Shown: positions 22,691 through 33,452 of the stretch, piece by piece | Position numbering within the stretch: position 1 is the first letter of the stretch | How the letters are laid out: each line of letters opens with the position of its first letter | Assembly: GCF_040958095.1 (NCBI RefSeq) | Contig: NC_091214.1 | Span: 7,425,600-7,489,599 of the forward strand | Source of the DNA: Procambarus clarkii | Lineage: Eukaryota; Arthropoda; Malacostraca; Decapoda; Cambaridae | Direction: 5' to 3' | DNA length: 64,000 nucleotides | Translations under genes and position numbers: made by a program | Notes under the pieces: generated by a model | Databases searched by the model: none | What the model was told of the DNA's origin: nothing | The model's input: the letters and a program-made list of their open reading frames with translations, nothing else

Positions 22691-22699
22691 CTTTCAGGA

Positions 22700-23330
22700 T
22701 GCCTTAAAGTTAGTTTAGTTCATTTATTATGCACCCCATACCCATCTTGTGGGCGGTAGTGGAAAGGGTTGCAGAGGCACATAATGGGCTCAGGGACTGA
22801 ACCCAACAATTCATTTAGCTAAGCAAGTTACAATCTTGATGAGCTAGTTACAAAATTCAGTATAAGTCGTCACATCAACAATAGGTTCGAGATCGATCAC
22901 AAGTACAGTTTCTAAATTAAGCAACTGACATATGTGGAGAGCTAGTGTCACAATTGATATGTTTGTCCTGCACACCGCTCCCCATCCAGTGGGCAGCGGT
23001 GGATAGGTTACAATCACTTAGTTACTACTTACAGTTAGCAAACTGGGGATATTTGGCTAAAATTTCTGGTACCAGATCATTTTGAATGAAATATTGACAC
23101 ATCGTTGGTACATTGGTTATAGAATTGTCTCTGAATTCACTATCACATAGTGACGGAGGGTGTGCGAATAATTTTGTTGACAGTTAACATTTGGTCAGGT
23201 CTACATCGGCAGATAATGGGAATTCCCAGAAATACTTGTAACCGAGTCTAAGCCGAGCAGTAGTAACATCTAGAAGTCTGCTGATTTTATTGGATGAACC
23301 ATAGATGTGTGGCTCCTTTTGCATAATAGT
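22700..23330. repeat. Dispersed repeat with an internal dimer
   Basis: Two related segments, CACCCCATACCCATCTTGTG with GGCGGTAGTGG (about 22730) and CACCGCTCCCCATCCAGTGG with GCAGCGGTGG (about 22975), suggest a dimeric SINE-like repeat. I recognise the first from decapod sequence. No ORF. Confidence 0.45.
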
Positions 23331-23429
23331 ATTGAACGAAAGTTAATCTCCCCAAACACTTTCGCGTTTTGGGCAAGTTACCCCTCCACTCTCTCCATTT
23401 TTGTTTGGACATTCCCTGGTAGTGCGCGG

Positions 23430-24130
23430 AAATACTGAAAAGTGTATACTCTTTTCAACTTTGTCACCTTAATTCTCGTCCTATGTCTTTCATTTGGTAT
23501 CAATGCGTTCGCAATAGAATTCCCAACAGAACTATGTGCATATAATGTCAAAGACAGCAGCGCGCTCCACCCGCCGACAAGATGAATGTAGGCCAAGGGT
23601 ACCAGAAAAAGAAAGCTGAGCCACCCTCAGGCAACTCTCATTACATTAGAGAGCGTGATAATACTGAAAAGTGTATACCCTTTTCAACTTTGTTACCTCA
23701 ATTCTCATCCTAGTTTTTTCAATTTGGCATCAATGTGTTCGCAATAGAATTCTCTACAGGACTAAAGGCATATAAACTCCAAAAGCCCGGCTTACCATCC
23801 GCAACAAACAGAGTAAGCGAGAGCGTGTTACCAGGGAGCGCACAAGAGCGATAAAATGTATACACTCTTTTCATTTTGGTCACCCCAATTGTCATCCTAG
23901 GTCTTTCATTTTGGTATCAATGTGTTAGCAATAGAATTATCTACAGGTTTAAATGCATATAAACTCCAAAAGCAAGGTGTACCATCCGCACAAAACAGAG
24001 AAAGTGAGAGAAAGTAACCCGGGAGCACTCTAGTGCAATGTAATGTGAACACTCTTTTCACTTTGGTTACCTCAATTCTCGTCATATGTCTTTCATTTTG
24101 GTATCAATGTGTTCGCAATTGTATCTGCTG
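23430..24130. repeat. Four-copy imperfect tandem repeat, 185-230 bp period
   Basis: The motif AAAAGTGTATACTCTTTTCA and the following TTTCATTTTGGTATCAATGT recur at about 23440, 23665, 23855 and 24040. Copies diverge mainly in their 3' halves (CATATAAACTCCAAAAGC and CCATCCGCA). Non-coding. Confidence 0.75.
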
Positions 24131-25121
24131 GCATTTTACCCTTTGCTTGGATCTGAAGGGTTTTAGGCTCACCACGATGCAATCTGATAGTACCACAGGT
24201 GTATATACCTATCTTCAAGCAGCAATTCACTCATTCAAACCGACTTATAATAGTTATCCATATATAAATGGTAATCTTTGTTCTACCTGTTAACCTGTCA
24301 TATGAAGAAAGATTGTCAAAGCTTATATTACATTCTCTAGAAAAGCAAAGAATTAGGAGTGACATATGGTAGAGGTGCACAATGGGATGAATGGACATAA
24401 CAAAGGGGACATTAATGGGGTATTAAAAGTAGCAACACAAGACAGAACTCGAAACAAAGTGTAAAAATTGGAAAAATTTAGATTTAGGAAAGAACTGCAT
24501 GAGTAAATACACTGGGTTTGTACCTTAAGGTTCATGTATGCAATATTACAGAGTTCCAGTTAACTCCCATGCATGCAATTAATTTATGTTATGTTTATGT
24601 TTTTTATGTTAAAATGTTTTTGTTGATTTGTTTGTATATTTTCATAAGTAAAGCATGCTTACCGTCTTATTCCAAGTTTTATGATAACTTTACAAGGTTT
24701 AAAACATAAAGTTCAATATATATTCTGGTTTTCACACAGGAATTATACGTTAATATAACATCATAATAACGTAATGATGTCGTGTAAATAACGTTATACT
24801 GACGTCATATAAATGTTATATTTATGTTATAAGAACGTAAATTGGATAGCTTTACAGAAAGTAAACAAAAAAAACTAAATGTTGACTGAAAATTATTTAT
24901 TCTTAAATATAAAGCATGAAAACATTATAATACCATAGCATTCACTATTATTTTTAAATTTTTACATAAATCTTAAAAAACTGTGTCTCAAGAATATATG
25001 TTTTTAGTTATATCCTTTGGTTTTAAGAACATCAGATATACGTATTTTTGTCAAAAGTTACAGTATTACCTTTGTGGAACCATTTAAAAACGTCCACAAA
25101 CGTTCTGTGTTTGCTGGGTTA
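24131..25121. other. AT-rich stretch, no gene seen
   Basis: Only short unsupported ORFs. A cluster of AACGT/ATAACGTTAT words at 24745-24840 is noticeable but not interpretable. Confidence 0.4.
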
Positions 25122-25170
25122 CCCCCCCCCCCTTACCCCCCCCCCTTACCCCCCCCCCCCCCCCCCCCCC
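25122..25170. repeat. Poly-C tract
   Basis: Three C-runs broken by TTA, the last over 20 bases. Likely to vary in length and to be error-prone in assembly. Confidence 0.9.
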
Positions 25171-25350
25171 GTGTGTCCTCTGTTGAAGAAAAGTCTTTTT
25201 CTTTTAAATGTCAACTTCTTGTGCTTAATCCTCTTGCCCCAATACGTCACATTCATGACGGAGTCGACCAATCCGTTAATAAATGGGACGTGTTCTTACA
25301 AATTAAAGCGCCATAATACTGACGTGTTGATATGCATAGGCCACGATGAG
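25171..25350 (+). repeat. Left flank of the LTR element, duplicated at 51488-51663
   Basis: GTCAACTTCTTGTGCTTA, ACGTCACATTCATGACGG and GTCGACCAATCC are repeated at 51520-51610 with few differences. In that second copy the sequence passes uninterrupted into the segment found here at 30966, giving the empty site of the LTR element. Confidence 0.9.
25346..25350. repeat. Target-site duplication, left (ATGAG)
   Basis: Matches ATGAG at 30961-30965; 5 bp is a usual length for BEL/Pao insertions. The uninterrupted copy at about 51663 reads GATGGGG, one base different. Confidence 0.9.
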
Positions 25351-26339
25351 TGTCGGAAAATCCGACACCATTTAATAATCATACAGATAATAACTGTATT
25401 ACCAACAAGTTACCCATAGAAAACGTAACTTGTAGTGGAATTACCGTCTATAGAAAACGGGATATCATCACCACATACTATTATAATTCACCAGCTATTC
25501 TGCTGGGAATTATTCTTAAATACATTAGTCTTTGGACTTTACCATCATAAAAACATCTTATATAAATTAACTTAATTATCAATATTAAAGTAGAGTAAAT
25601 GTGACCCTTCTATCACTTTCTGAAATGTGGACAATGTAAGCCAGGCGTCAGAGTGAGGAGGAAGGGGCAGCCATCATTGTTTATACTAGACCAGAGGCTC
25701 ACACGGGAGCAAATTCGGCTCCTGTTAAATTTACTTGGACGTAGTGTTATGGAAACTAAAAGTGTACCATTATCAACACGCTGTCTACAAATTCAAGTTA
25801 AGTGTCTATCCGAAACCCATTATCTATCATTAGTGGCCATTAATGTCATTGGGTAGGGTTATCCGGTTAGATCACATGGAAGCCTCAAACTAAAGGTAAT
25901 TAAGCCAGGTCCTCATGTTCCATGTACTGTTTTCTCTGATATAACTTGTCATATATAGGATTCTGGCTTCACAGTTAGCGCCCTTTTGACAGGTCAAGAC
26001 GAGGAAGAGTTTGTGCACCAGTTACTGGGTGATATGGAAGCTACCTCAAAGAGGATAATTTGGTGTCTACACTCTAGTTATACCTGGTGGACTAACCTGC
26101 TGTACTATAAGAGAAGGAACCTCATCAATGTATGTAGCTATTACTGTAATTTGATTGGCTGCATATGTGTAATATAAACCCCCCCTAATGTGTAGAGGAT
26201 CGATTTGTGAGATTAAGAGATTATTGCAGAAATACAGTCCACTTATCATTATACAAATTGCTATCGAAGTATATAAATTAACGTAAATATAAATTCATAT
26301 AAATCAAATAAATATAAATCTCACAGGTCGGTTCCCACA
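25351..26339 (+). repeat. 5' LTR
   Basis: Starts with a perfect hairpin TGTCGGA-AAA-TCCGACA and ends CAGGTCGGTTCCCACA. I see no difference from the 3' LTR on direct reading, including all short ORFs. Offset between the two is a constant 4621 bases. Confidence 0.95.
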
Positions 26340-27297
26340 TTATTTGGTCATCTTCGAACCGGATGACGGATTATTTGATCCTTTGAACCCACATTTGGTC
26401 ATCTTAGTACCGGATGAACCAGTTATCCAGTGGATTCATTAAATATACTAGTGCAGTGTTATTTAAACAAAGCCAGCCAGTCATAGACAGCGGCGATGCC
26501 TCGTGGGAGCTCAGGAGCCTCCCTCAGCCGAGTTCAGCCTTAGTCAGCGGTTTCATGCACACCCACAGATTTGGTGGCGTGTTATTCTGTGAAATGACAG
26601 CGCTAATATAGAATCCAGCCAAATTAGTGACTGTGTCTTCGCGAGATTGTTCACGGATTTCGTGGTGTTACATTTCGCGAGAGATTATCTACGAATTTTG
26701 TGGACTTTATTTCGCGAGGTCACTAATAATATTTAATACTTCTAGATAATATTAGAAGTTTCATAGAGGCTAATTAAGAGGCTATTAACAATAATTGTGT
26801 ATATTATTTCTCCAAAATAGAGAATTATTTAATATATTGCACTAGTGATCACAGTATAATATTTACTAATTGCCAACCCACAACAGGGTAGGATATTAAC
26901 CATTGACTAGTTGAACTATTATCGTTCATCCTAGTCCCATTATTACCATAGTCAGTTGTACTATATTCAACAACTTAGCACCATTAATGAATGGTGCAGA
27001 CCCTATTTTGGGTGTAATTATTATCAACTCGAATTGAGTTGTATATATAATAATTTACTTATGGTCATTACACCTTTGAGTGATTAATTAGTGTCTCTAC
27101 CATCCTAGGGTGATATAGAAGAGCTAACCTAAAGGTACTTCCAGTGACACTGGTTTATCACTCAAATCATTAGTGTGTATGATTGTATATATATATAATG
27201 TGTATTAATTTTAAGTGCTAACCTCTGGTAGAGGTAGGATTATTGCCTAGTGAGTTCAGAATTTACCCTAGGCTACCATCAGTGCTTGTTCAGTATT
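26340..27297 (+). other. Leader of the LTR element (primer-binding region)
   Basis: Starts with TTATTTGGTCATCTTCGAAC, with CATTTGGTCATCTTAGTACC repeated about 50 bases later. TGGTCATCTTCGAACC is the only primer-binding-site candidate near the LTR; I cannot match it with confidence to a tRNA 3' end. The remainder is AT-rich with no ORF. Confidence 0.6.
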
Positions 27298-29274
27298 ATG
27301 AGCAGCCCAAGTACAAGTCCCACAAGGCTTTACCAACGAGCCAGTATGGATAATGCAGGGAGAATGAAAAGAACCCTTGCAGGTCTTAAAGGCCACTTAA
27401 CAAGACAGATCAAGAAATGTGAAGATTTGTCACAACAATCTCAAGTTGATTATGCTGACCTGGAAAGCTATTATCAAGCAGCTGCAGGTAAATTTGAGCA
27501 AATTAAATGTCAAATAGCAACATATGTGGCTGAACTTGCCAACACTAATTTATCAGAAACAGAAATAGACGACATTATGGTTGATCTTGCGAATTATGAA
27601 GATCACACTCAGGCCACGTTACAGCCTTATGTCAAATTAATTGCCCAGAACAAGGCAACAGCAACAACAACAACAGTTGCATCTAATACGAGTCAAGCAG
27701 AAGCTCGACTCCCTCCAATTAATTTACCCACTTTCTCAGGAAAAGATGAGGAAGATTGGGACGAATTTTGGAACAAATTCGTTGACCTTGTAGACTCAAA
27801 ACAATCTTTACCAAAGAGTAGTAAATTCTCTTATTTGCAAGGTCAATTATCAGGTGAGGCTAAAACAGTAGTATCCCATCTGAGATTAACTAATGACGGC
27901 TATGATCTGGCAGTAAAACTCCTCAAGGATAATTATGCTGATCCAGAAGTAAGAACATCACATTTAGTTCATGAGCTGTTGCATTTACCCCCACCGGAGG
28001 CTTCAGCTGATTCACTCCAAGTCTTCAAGCTGGAGGTAGAATCATTGATCAATGCCCTCAGCCTGACAGCAGATACAAACGGGGCTGAGTGGGTCTTGAA
28101 AATAATTGTCCAGGAGAAAATACCTAGGGACATATTGAGACAAATAAGTGCTCATTACAATAAAAGCATCTTATCCATGAATGAAATATCTGAAGGTTTA
28201 AAGTCAGTAGTTCATCAATTACGAACACATGACAAATTAAAACCACCAAGTAAACCCTCAGAAACCAATAATAGTAAACCACAGAGTACCAAAGGTACTC
28301 CAAATCAATCTAGACAATATAATTCAACACCAAAGTGGAACAGTGGCAGTGTGGGCGTATATGCAGTGGGACCCTCCAAGCCTATAGTTACTGTGTCACC
28401 CAAGAACGTGACACCAAAGGGTACTGGAAACTATGGAACATGTTTGTTCTGCAATGAGAAACATTCAGTGTACCACTGCTCTAATTTTCCTGATAGTGAC
28501 GCCCGTGTTGAGCGACTCAAAGATTTGCAACATTGCACGAGGTGCCTCAGGAAACATAACATCAAGGATTGTGATACCCAATTACACCCTTGTAATAGGT
28601 GTAACAAAGGTCAGCACCATGCAGCATTGTGCAGAGACACCAAAACAACGTCTCCAAACCCCAAGGTGGAAGATAGCATTCCCACCACAGTACAGTACTG
28701 CAAGGTGCAACAAACAAAGAGTGTCCAATCAGCAAAGTCTAAAGGTAATACGACTTTGCCTACTGCCCAAATTACCATCCTGAATAAGAGGGCCAAGGTC
28801 CATACCCGAGGGTTGTTTGACCAAGGATCCCAGAGAACATATATCACTAAAAAGCTGGCAGATGAATTACAATTAAGGCCTGTAGCCCAGATGTCATTCA
28901 ACATCTCAGGGTTTGTAACAGATGCAGGACCTCAAGTCTACCAGGTGGTACAACCATCAGTACGTTTAGGCAGGTACATCTGTCGAGTACAAGCCATTGT
29001 GGTGGACAAAATACCAGTAGACCTACAAGTTCAAGGTCTGAGAGCAACAGCCAAATTCCTGAGAAATGGAGGAATAAAATTGGCAGATAATATTAAGTCT
29101 GATCACCTCACTGACTTCGGTCTCCTTGTTGGGACAGACTATTGCCATCGATTCATCGGTAGCCCTACTAAATATCAGGGTATAACCATGTTAAACTCTG
29201 CAGGAGGTAAATTACTCTCAGGCCCAGTATCAAGCCTGAGGAGACCTATGCCTGCAGATAAACAATACCAGTAG
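27298..29274 (+). CDS. gag: BEL/Pao gag-protease polyprotein, intact
   Basis: 658 residues from the ATG at 27298 (an in-frame ATG at 27250 adds 16 residues; the 27298 start, MSSPSTSPTRLYQ, looks more typical). An N-terminal helical region (residues 1-130) is followed by the Pao gag domain of the DUF1759 type starting at LPTFSGKDEEDWDEFWNKF (residue 143) with LQGQLSGEA and LLKDNYADP. Three zinc knuckles lie at about 382-445 (CLFCNEKHSVYHC, CTRCLRKHNIKDC, CNRCNKGQHHAALC). A DUF1758-type retropepsin follows with the active site LFDQGSQRTYI at about 506-516: D508-Q-G rather than the usual D-S/T-G. The frame ends at a TAG immediately after the protease region, where pol would normally continue. 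The gene packages element RNA into particles and processes the polyprotein if the protease is active. Confidence 0.9.
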   Translation: MSSPSTSPTRLYQRASMDNAGRMKRTLAGLKGHLTRQIKKCEDLSQQSQVDYADLESYYQAAAGKFEQIKCQIATYVAELANTNLSETEIDDIMVDLANYEDHTQATLQPYVKLIAQNKATATTTTVASNTSQAEARLPPINLPTFSGKDEEDWDEFWNKFVDLVDSKQSLPKSSKFSYLQGQLSGEAKTVVSHLRLTNDGYDLAVKLLKDNYADPEVRTSHLVHELLHLPPPEASADSLQVFKLEVESLINALSLTADTNGAEWVLKIIVQEKIPRDILRQISAHYNKSILSMNEISEGLKSVVHQLRTHDKLKPPSKPSETNNSKPQSTKGTPNQSRQYNSTPKWNSGSVGVYAVGPSKPIVTVSPKNVTPKGTGNYGTCLFCNEKHSVYHCSNFPDSDARVERLKDLQHCTRCLRKHNIKDCDTQLHPCNRCNKGQHHAALCRDTKTTSPNPKVEDSIPTTVQYCKVQQTKSVQSAKSKGNTTLPTAQITILNKRAKVHTRGLFDQGSQRTYITKKLADELQLRPVAQMSFNISGFVTDAGPQVYQVVQPSVRLGRYICRVQAIVVDKIPVDLQVQGLRATAKFLRNGGIKLADNIKSDHLTDFGLLVGTDYCHRFIGSPTKYQGITMLNSAGGKLLSGPVSSLRRPMPADKQYQ

Positions 29275-29971
29275 AAATCTAAATTTGTCAGCTGATTATA
29301 TTTCTCCAGTAGCATTATACGAAGGAGATTACAGTTGACTATACCAACAGAGGTTGATGTTAGTATCATCATTTGAAGCTGAAGATGAGTTCATGAGGCC
29401 TCAGTGGCAAATCAGTGAACAGTAGCCTAAAACAGCTACAAGTCACTGCGACCAATGTCACTGAACCCACTGCAGTCTCAGAACCATACTTTACTTTAAT
29501 GATGAGCTATTCAATCTTCTGAATCAATTAACTAAATTAAACCCCAGTAAATCTGATGACTGATTTGATACATTTATTATTTAATCAAGATGTATTCCAT
29601 GGGCCTCAGTGTTTATATATCAGTGACCAGTTACCTGAACAAACTTCAAGTTATATCTAATGTCACTGATCTCACTGCAGTCCCTGAATCATACTTGACT
29701 GTAGTACTTGATCACATCCAGTCTTCTGGGTTAAATAATATGTAATAAGGCTTGAATATTAGCCTTTCAAGAGTTGACAGGGAAATGAAATCGCATTAGA
29801 CTTCTAACCCTTGCAACTCTAGTACGGGACATCCGTCCTGTACGAACAGACGCACAAATGTGTGATTACTAACTACTAACATCAAATTAATGTAATAATT
29901 CGAAGGAGGAGTATCGGTGTTCGTCTGTTCTAAATAGGACTTCGACCCGTGAGCAGCCCCCTGGGGAATTA
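29275..29971 (+). other. 3' internal region of the LTR element; pol absent
   Basis: No RT or integrase motif in any frame. Two related segments of about 125 bp (AATGTCACTGAACCCACTGCAG near 29455 in part, and AATGTCACTGATCTCACTGC near 29660) form an imperfect tandem duplication. A purine-rich GAAGGAGGAG at 29902-29911 resembles a polypurine tract but is 60 bases before the LTR; CTGGGGAATTA directly abuts it. Confidence 0.7.
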
Positions 29972-30960
29972 TGTCGGAAAATCCGACACCATTTAATAAT
30001 CATACAGATAATAACTGTATTACCAACAAGTTACCCATAGAAAACGTAACTTGTAGTGGAATTACCGTCTATAGAAAACGGGATATCATCACCACATACT
30101 ATTATAATTCACCAGCTATTCTGCTGGGAATTATTCTTAAATACATTAGTCTTTGGACTTTACCATCATAAAAACATCTTATATAAATTAACTTAATTAT
30201 CAATATTAAAGTAGAGTAAATGTGACCCTTCTATCACTTTCTGAAATGTGGACAATGTAAGCCAGGCGTCAGAGTGAGGAGGAAGGGGCAGCCATCATTG
30301 TTTATACTAGACCAGAGGCTCACACGGGAGCAAATTCGGCTCCTGTTAAATTTACTTGGACGTAGTGTTATGGAAACTAAAAGTGTACCATTATCAACAC
30401 GCTGTCTACAAATTCAAGTTAAGTGTCTATCCGAAACCCATTATCTATCATTAGTGGCCATTAATGTCATTGGGTAGGGTTATCCGGTTAGATCACATGG
30501 AAGCCTCAAACTAAAGGTAATTAAGCCAGGTCCTCATGTTCCATGTACTGTTTTCTCTGATATAACTTGTCATATATAGGATTCTGGCTTCACAGTTAGC
30601 GCCCTTTTGACAGGTCAAGACGAGGAAGAGTTTGTGCACCAGTTACTGGGTGATATGGAAGCTACCTCAAAGAGGATAATTTGGTGTCTACACTCTAGTT
30701 ATACCTGGTGGACTAACCTGCTGTACTATAAGAGAAGGAACCTCATCAATGTATGTAGCTATTACTGTAATTTGATTGGCTGCATATGTGTAATATAAAC
30801 CCCCCCTAATGTGTAGAGGATCGATTTGTGAGATTAAGAGATTATTGCAGAAATACAGTCCACTTATCATTATACAAATTGCTATCGAAGTATATAAATT
30901 AACGTAAATATAAATTCATATAAATCAAATAAATATAAATCTCACAGGTCGGTTCCCACA
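29972..30960 (+). repeat. 3' LTR
   Basis: 989 bp, apparently identical to the 5' LTR; followed by ATGAG. Confidence 0.95.
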
Positions 30961-30965
30961 ATGAG

Positions 30966-31308
30966 GTTGGGGGGGTTGGTTGGGTTCGTTAGTTAGGCTT
31001 CTGGTTAGGCTAAGAGTTGCGTTTTTTTCGGAGTGGAAAATTGAGAAAAAGGTTTGGATGTATAGGCTCCGTAGAATCTATAATTTGGTGATTGGTAGTA
31101 GATTGATTGTGATTGGTAGTTCGGGGTAGCTCGGATTGGTAATTCAGGTAGTTCGGGGTACGAAGTTTCGGTGGTTATAGGCGGTCATAGGGATTGGTTA
31201 TAGACGGCTTGGGGTCAACTCTCAATGCAATTTGCATAAAATGGTAAATTTAAAAAAATAAAAATTATGATATCGCTAAGGTCTTTCCAGGGTATTATTT
31301 CCTTCAAA
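30966..31308 (+). repeat. Right flank of LTR element, duplicated at 51664-51968
   Basis: GTTGGGGGGGTTGGTTGGGT, TTCGGAGTGGAAAATT and GGTATTATTTCCTTCAA all recur in the same order before the array at 51969. A GATTGGTAGT-rich stretch varies in copy number between the two. Confidence 0.9.
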
Positions 31309-32308
31309 CTCCCAGGCTCTCTCGCTACACTCCCAGGCTCTCTCGCTACACTCCCAGGCTCTCTCGCTACACTCCCAGGCTCTCTCGCTACACTCCCAGG
31401 CTCTCTCGCTACACTTCCAGGCGCTCTCGCTGCGCTCCCAGGCTCTGTTGCTACACTCCCAGGCTCTGTCGCTACACTCCCAGGCTCTCTCGCTACGCTC
31501 CCAGGCTCTCTCGCTATGCTCCCAGGCTCTCTCGCTACACTCCCAGGCTCTCTCGCTACACTCCCAGGCTCTCTCGCTACACTCCCAAGCTCTCTCGCTA
31601 CACTCCCAGGCTCTCTCGCTACACTCCCAGGCTCTCTCGCTACACTCCCAGGCTCTCTCGCTACACTCCCAGGCGCTCTCGCTACACTCCCAGGCTCTGT
31701 CGCTACACTCCCAGGCTCTGTCGCTACGCTCCCAGGCTCTCTCGCTACGCTCCCAGACTCTCTCGCTACGCTCCCAGGCTCTCTCGCTACACTCCCAGGC
31801 TCTCTCGCTACACTCCCAGGCGCTCTCGCTGCGCTCCCAGGCTCTCTCGCTACACTCCCAGGCTCTGTCGCTACACTCCCAGGCTCTCTCGCTACACTCC
31901 CAGGCTCTCTCGCTACACTCCCAGGCTCTGTCGCTACGCTCCCAGGCTCTCTCGCTACGCTCCCAGGCTCTCTCGCTACGCTCCCAGGCTCTCTCTATTG
32001 CTACACTCCCAGGCTCTCTCTATTGCTACACTCCCAGGCTCTCTCTATTGCTACACTCCCAGGCTCTCTCTATTGCTACACTCCCAGGCTCTCTCTATTG
32101 CTACACTCCCAGGCTCTCTCTATTGCTACACTCCCAGGCTCTCTCTATTGCTACACTCCCAGGCTCTCTCTATTGCTACACTCCCAGGCTCTCTCTATTG
32201 CTACACTCCCAGGCTCTCTCTATTGCTACACTCCCAGGCTCTCTCTATTGCTACACTCCCAGGCTCTCTCTATTGCTACACTCCCAGGCTCTCTCTATTG
32301 CTACACTC
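31309..32308 (+). repeat. Minisatellite array 1 (21-bp then 25-bp units)
   Basis: 31309-31980 is 672 bp, exactly 32 copies of the 21-bp unit CTCCCAGGCTCTCTCGCTAC+A with single-base variants (GTCG, GCGC, ACG). From 31981 the unit changes abruptly to 25 bp by replacing CTCG with CTCTATTG, and about 13 near-identical copies follow. The unit contains no stop codon in the phases used, giving long false ORFs. A SINE follows immediately. Confidence 0.97.
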
Positions 32309-32511
32309 GGCCCGGTCCTCGACCAGGCCTCCACCCCCAGGAAGCAGCCTGTGACAGCTGACTAACTCCCAGGTACCTATTTACTGCTAGGTAACAGGGG
32401 CATTCAGGGTGAAAGAAACTTTGCCCAGTGGTTTCTGCCTCGAGCGGGAATCGAACCCGCGCCACAGAATTACGAGTCCTGCGCGCTATCAACCAGGCTA
32501 TGAGGCCCCTT
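32309..32511 (-). mobile_element. tRNA-derived SINE, minus strand
   Basis: Read from 32509 down: GGGGCCTCATAGCCTGGTTG, A-box-like region, anticodon-loop-like CTCGTAA, and B box GGGTTCGATTCCCGC, i.e. a tRNA-Thr-like head. The body contains AAGTTTCTTTCACCCTGAAT, TAGCAGTAAATAGGTACCTG, GCTGTCACAGGCTGCTTCCT and GGTCGAGGACCGGGCC. The body is shared with the SINE at 58009-58250, which has a different tRNA head. It abuts the minisatellite at its 3' end. Confidence 0.8.
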
Positions 32512-33220
32512 ACTTGGTGCATGTCTGTAGAATGATTTTACAAAATGTGTTAATAACCTGCCACGAGACACACGCGCACAAAAGCACCAATAATGTTACT
32601 AAATCAAACTATCTCGCCCATCCTCCTAAAGGGTAATAACTGAATACTGTATGGCAGTTTCCAGTGATTAAAGAGGTGCAACATTCTGTACTCTATATGC
32701 ATGATTGCCTAACTGACCAGCTAGAGGGAAAAAATTATGTATATGGTTTATGCAAATTGAGGGATAAAACCACACGTGAAATAAATATGCCATACTTTGC
32801 GAGTTACACTACTGTGTACTATGCAAAAACAAGAAAATGCCTTAGAGTTCTTATATCTTATTTTTGTCTATGTCTACAACCATCATTTAAAATTTTACCT
32901 AACTATGAAGTAATATGCAGTCATTATCACAATCATTATTAAACAGTTTTAATATACAAACATATGCTACTACTAACTTGATAATACCACATACTAGTAC
33001 ATATGTCAAAATATCTAACACTGAAGCATTAAAATATTCCTTTTCTTCATGAGCTTTAAGTCAAATAATGTAGAGCAGCACATGAAAAATTACCGTCACG
33101 TCTAGTCTAAGGTGCCACAGAGGCTGTTCACCAACATTTAATTAAAACATAAGTCATTAAAATGATGAAAAATAATAGAGCACTACATGAAATACCACAC
33201 ATTTAACAGTAGGAACTTCT
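32512..33220 (-). other. Probable 3' UTR of the minus-strand gene
   Basis: Single-copy-looking AT-rich sequence directly after the stop codon at 33221-33223 on the minus strand. Contains ATTAAA-type words but no poly(A) signal that I would commit to. No plus-strand gene is supported. Confidence 0.4.
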
Positions 33221-33415
33221 TTACGTAATGTCAAGCAGTGCCCCTGTGGCATCTACCTGCTGGTCCTGCCGAAGGGTGATATTGACCATCTCCAGAGGAG
33301 TGACTCCAAACAAAGCAGGCAACATCCACAGTGCATCTGCTTCTGTCTTTAATTGATCATTTTCTTTCTGAAGCACTTCGTGATCCCTGTCTAGCTGCTG
33401 TTCTTGTTCACGTAG
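33221..33415 (-). CDS. Terminal coding exon of an unidentified cellular gene (coiled coil)
   Basis: On the minus strand a strong acceptor (CTCCATCACTCTTACAG) at 33416 opens a 64-codon frame in phase 0, from LREQEQQLDRDHEVLQKEN to a TAA at 33221-33223. The first 30 residues have leucine/heptad spacing typical of a coiled coil (LREQEQQL, VLQKENDQLKTEADAL). The rest, WMLPALFGVTPLEMVNITLR then QDQQVDATGALLDIT, looks like a conserved globular tail. Codon use is balanced with G/C third positions, unlike the AT-rich flank. No family is recognised. Upstream exons are not found: 33453-34200 is a minisatellite that begins 37 bp upstream of the splice site. It could be a live gene with a repeat-filled intron or a captured fragment. 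Confidence 0.55.
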   Translation of the reverse strand, partial: LREQEQQLDRDHEVLQKENDQLKTEADALWMLPALFGVTPLEMVNITLRQDQQVDATGALLDIT

Positions 33416-33452
33416 CTGTAAGAGTGATGGAGCAAACTGCAAGTTGTGAGAA

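Larger units (their letters stand above)
25351..30960 (+). mobile_element. BEL/Pao-type LTR retrotransposon, non-autonomous, very young
   Basis: 5610 bp with 989-bp LTRs at each end (25351-26339, 29972-30960), 5' TG and 3' CA, and a 5-bp target duplication ATGAG (25346-25350 and 30961-30965). The pre-insertion sequence is preserved at 51488-51968. Between the LTRs are a 958-bp leader, one gag-protease ORF and about 700 bp of non-coding sequence. RT, RNase H and integrase are missing entirely. BEL/Pao assignment rests on the Pao-type gag and retropepsin motifs. Mobility would need enzymes supplied by a related full-length element. Confidence 0.92.

Noticed and set aside
25120..25320. Pro-rich ORFs of 99-123 codons
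   Set aside because: Generated by poly-C tracts; the downstream part is a duplicated non-coding flank.
32430..32509. A functional tRNA-Thr gene on the minus strand
   Set aside because: Good B box and anticodon-loop-like CTCGTAA, but fused to the same SINE body; acceptor pairing is poor.
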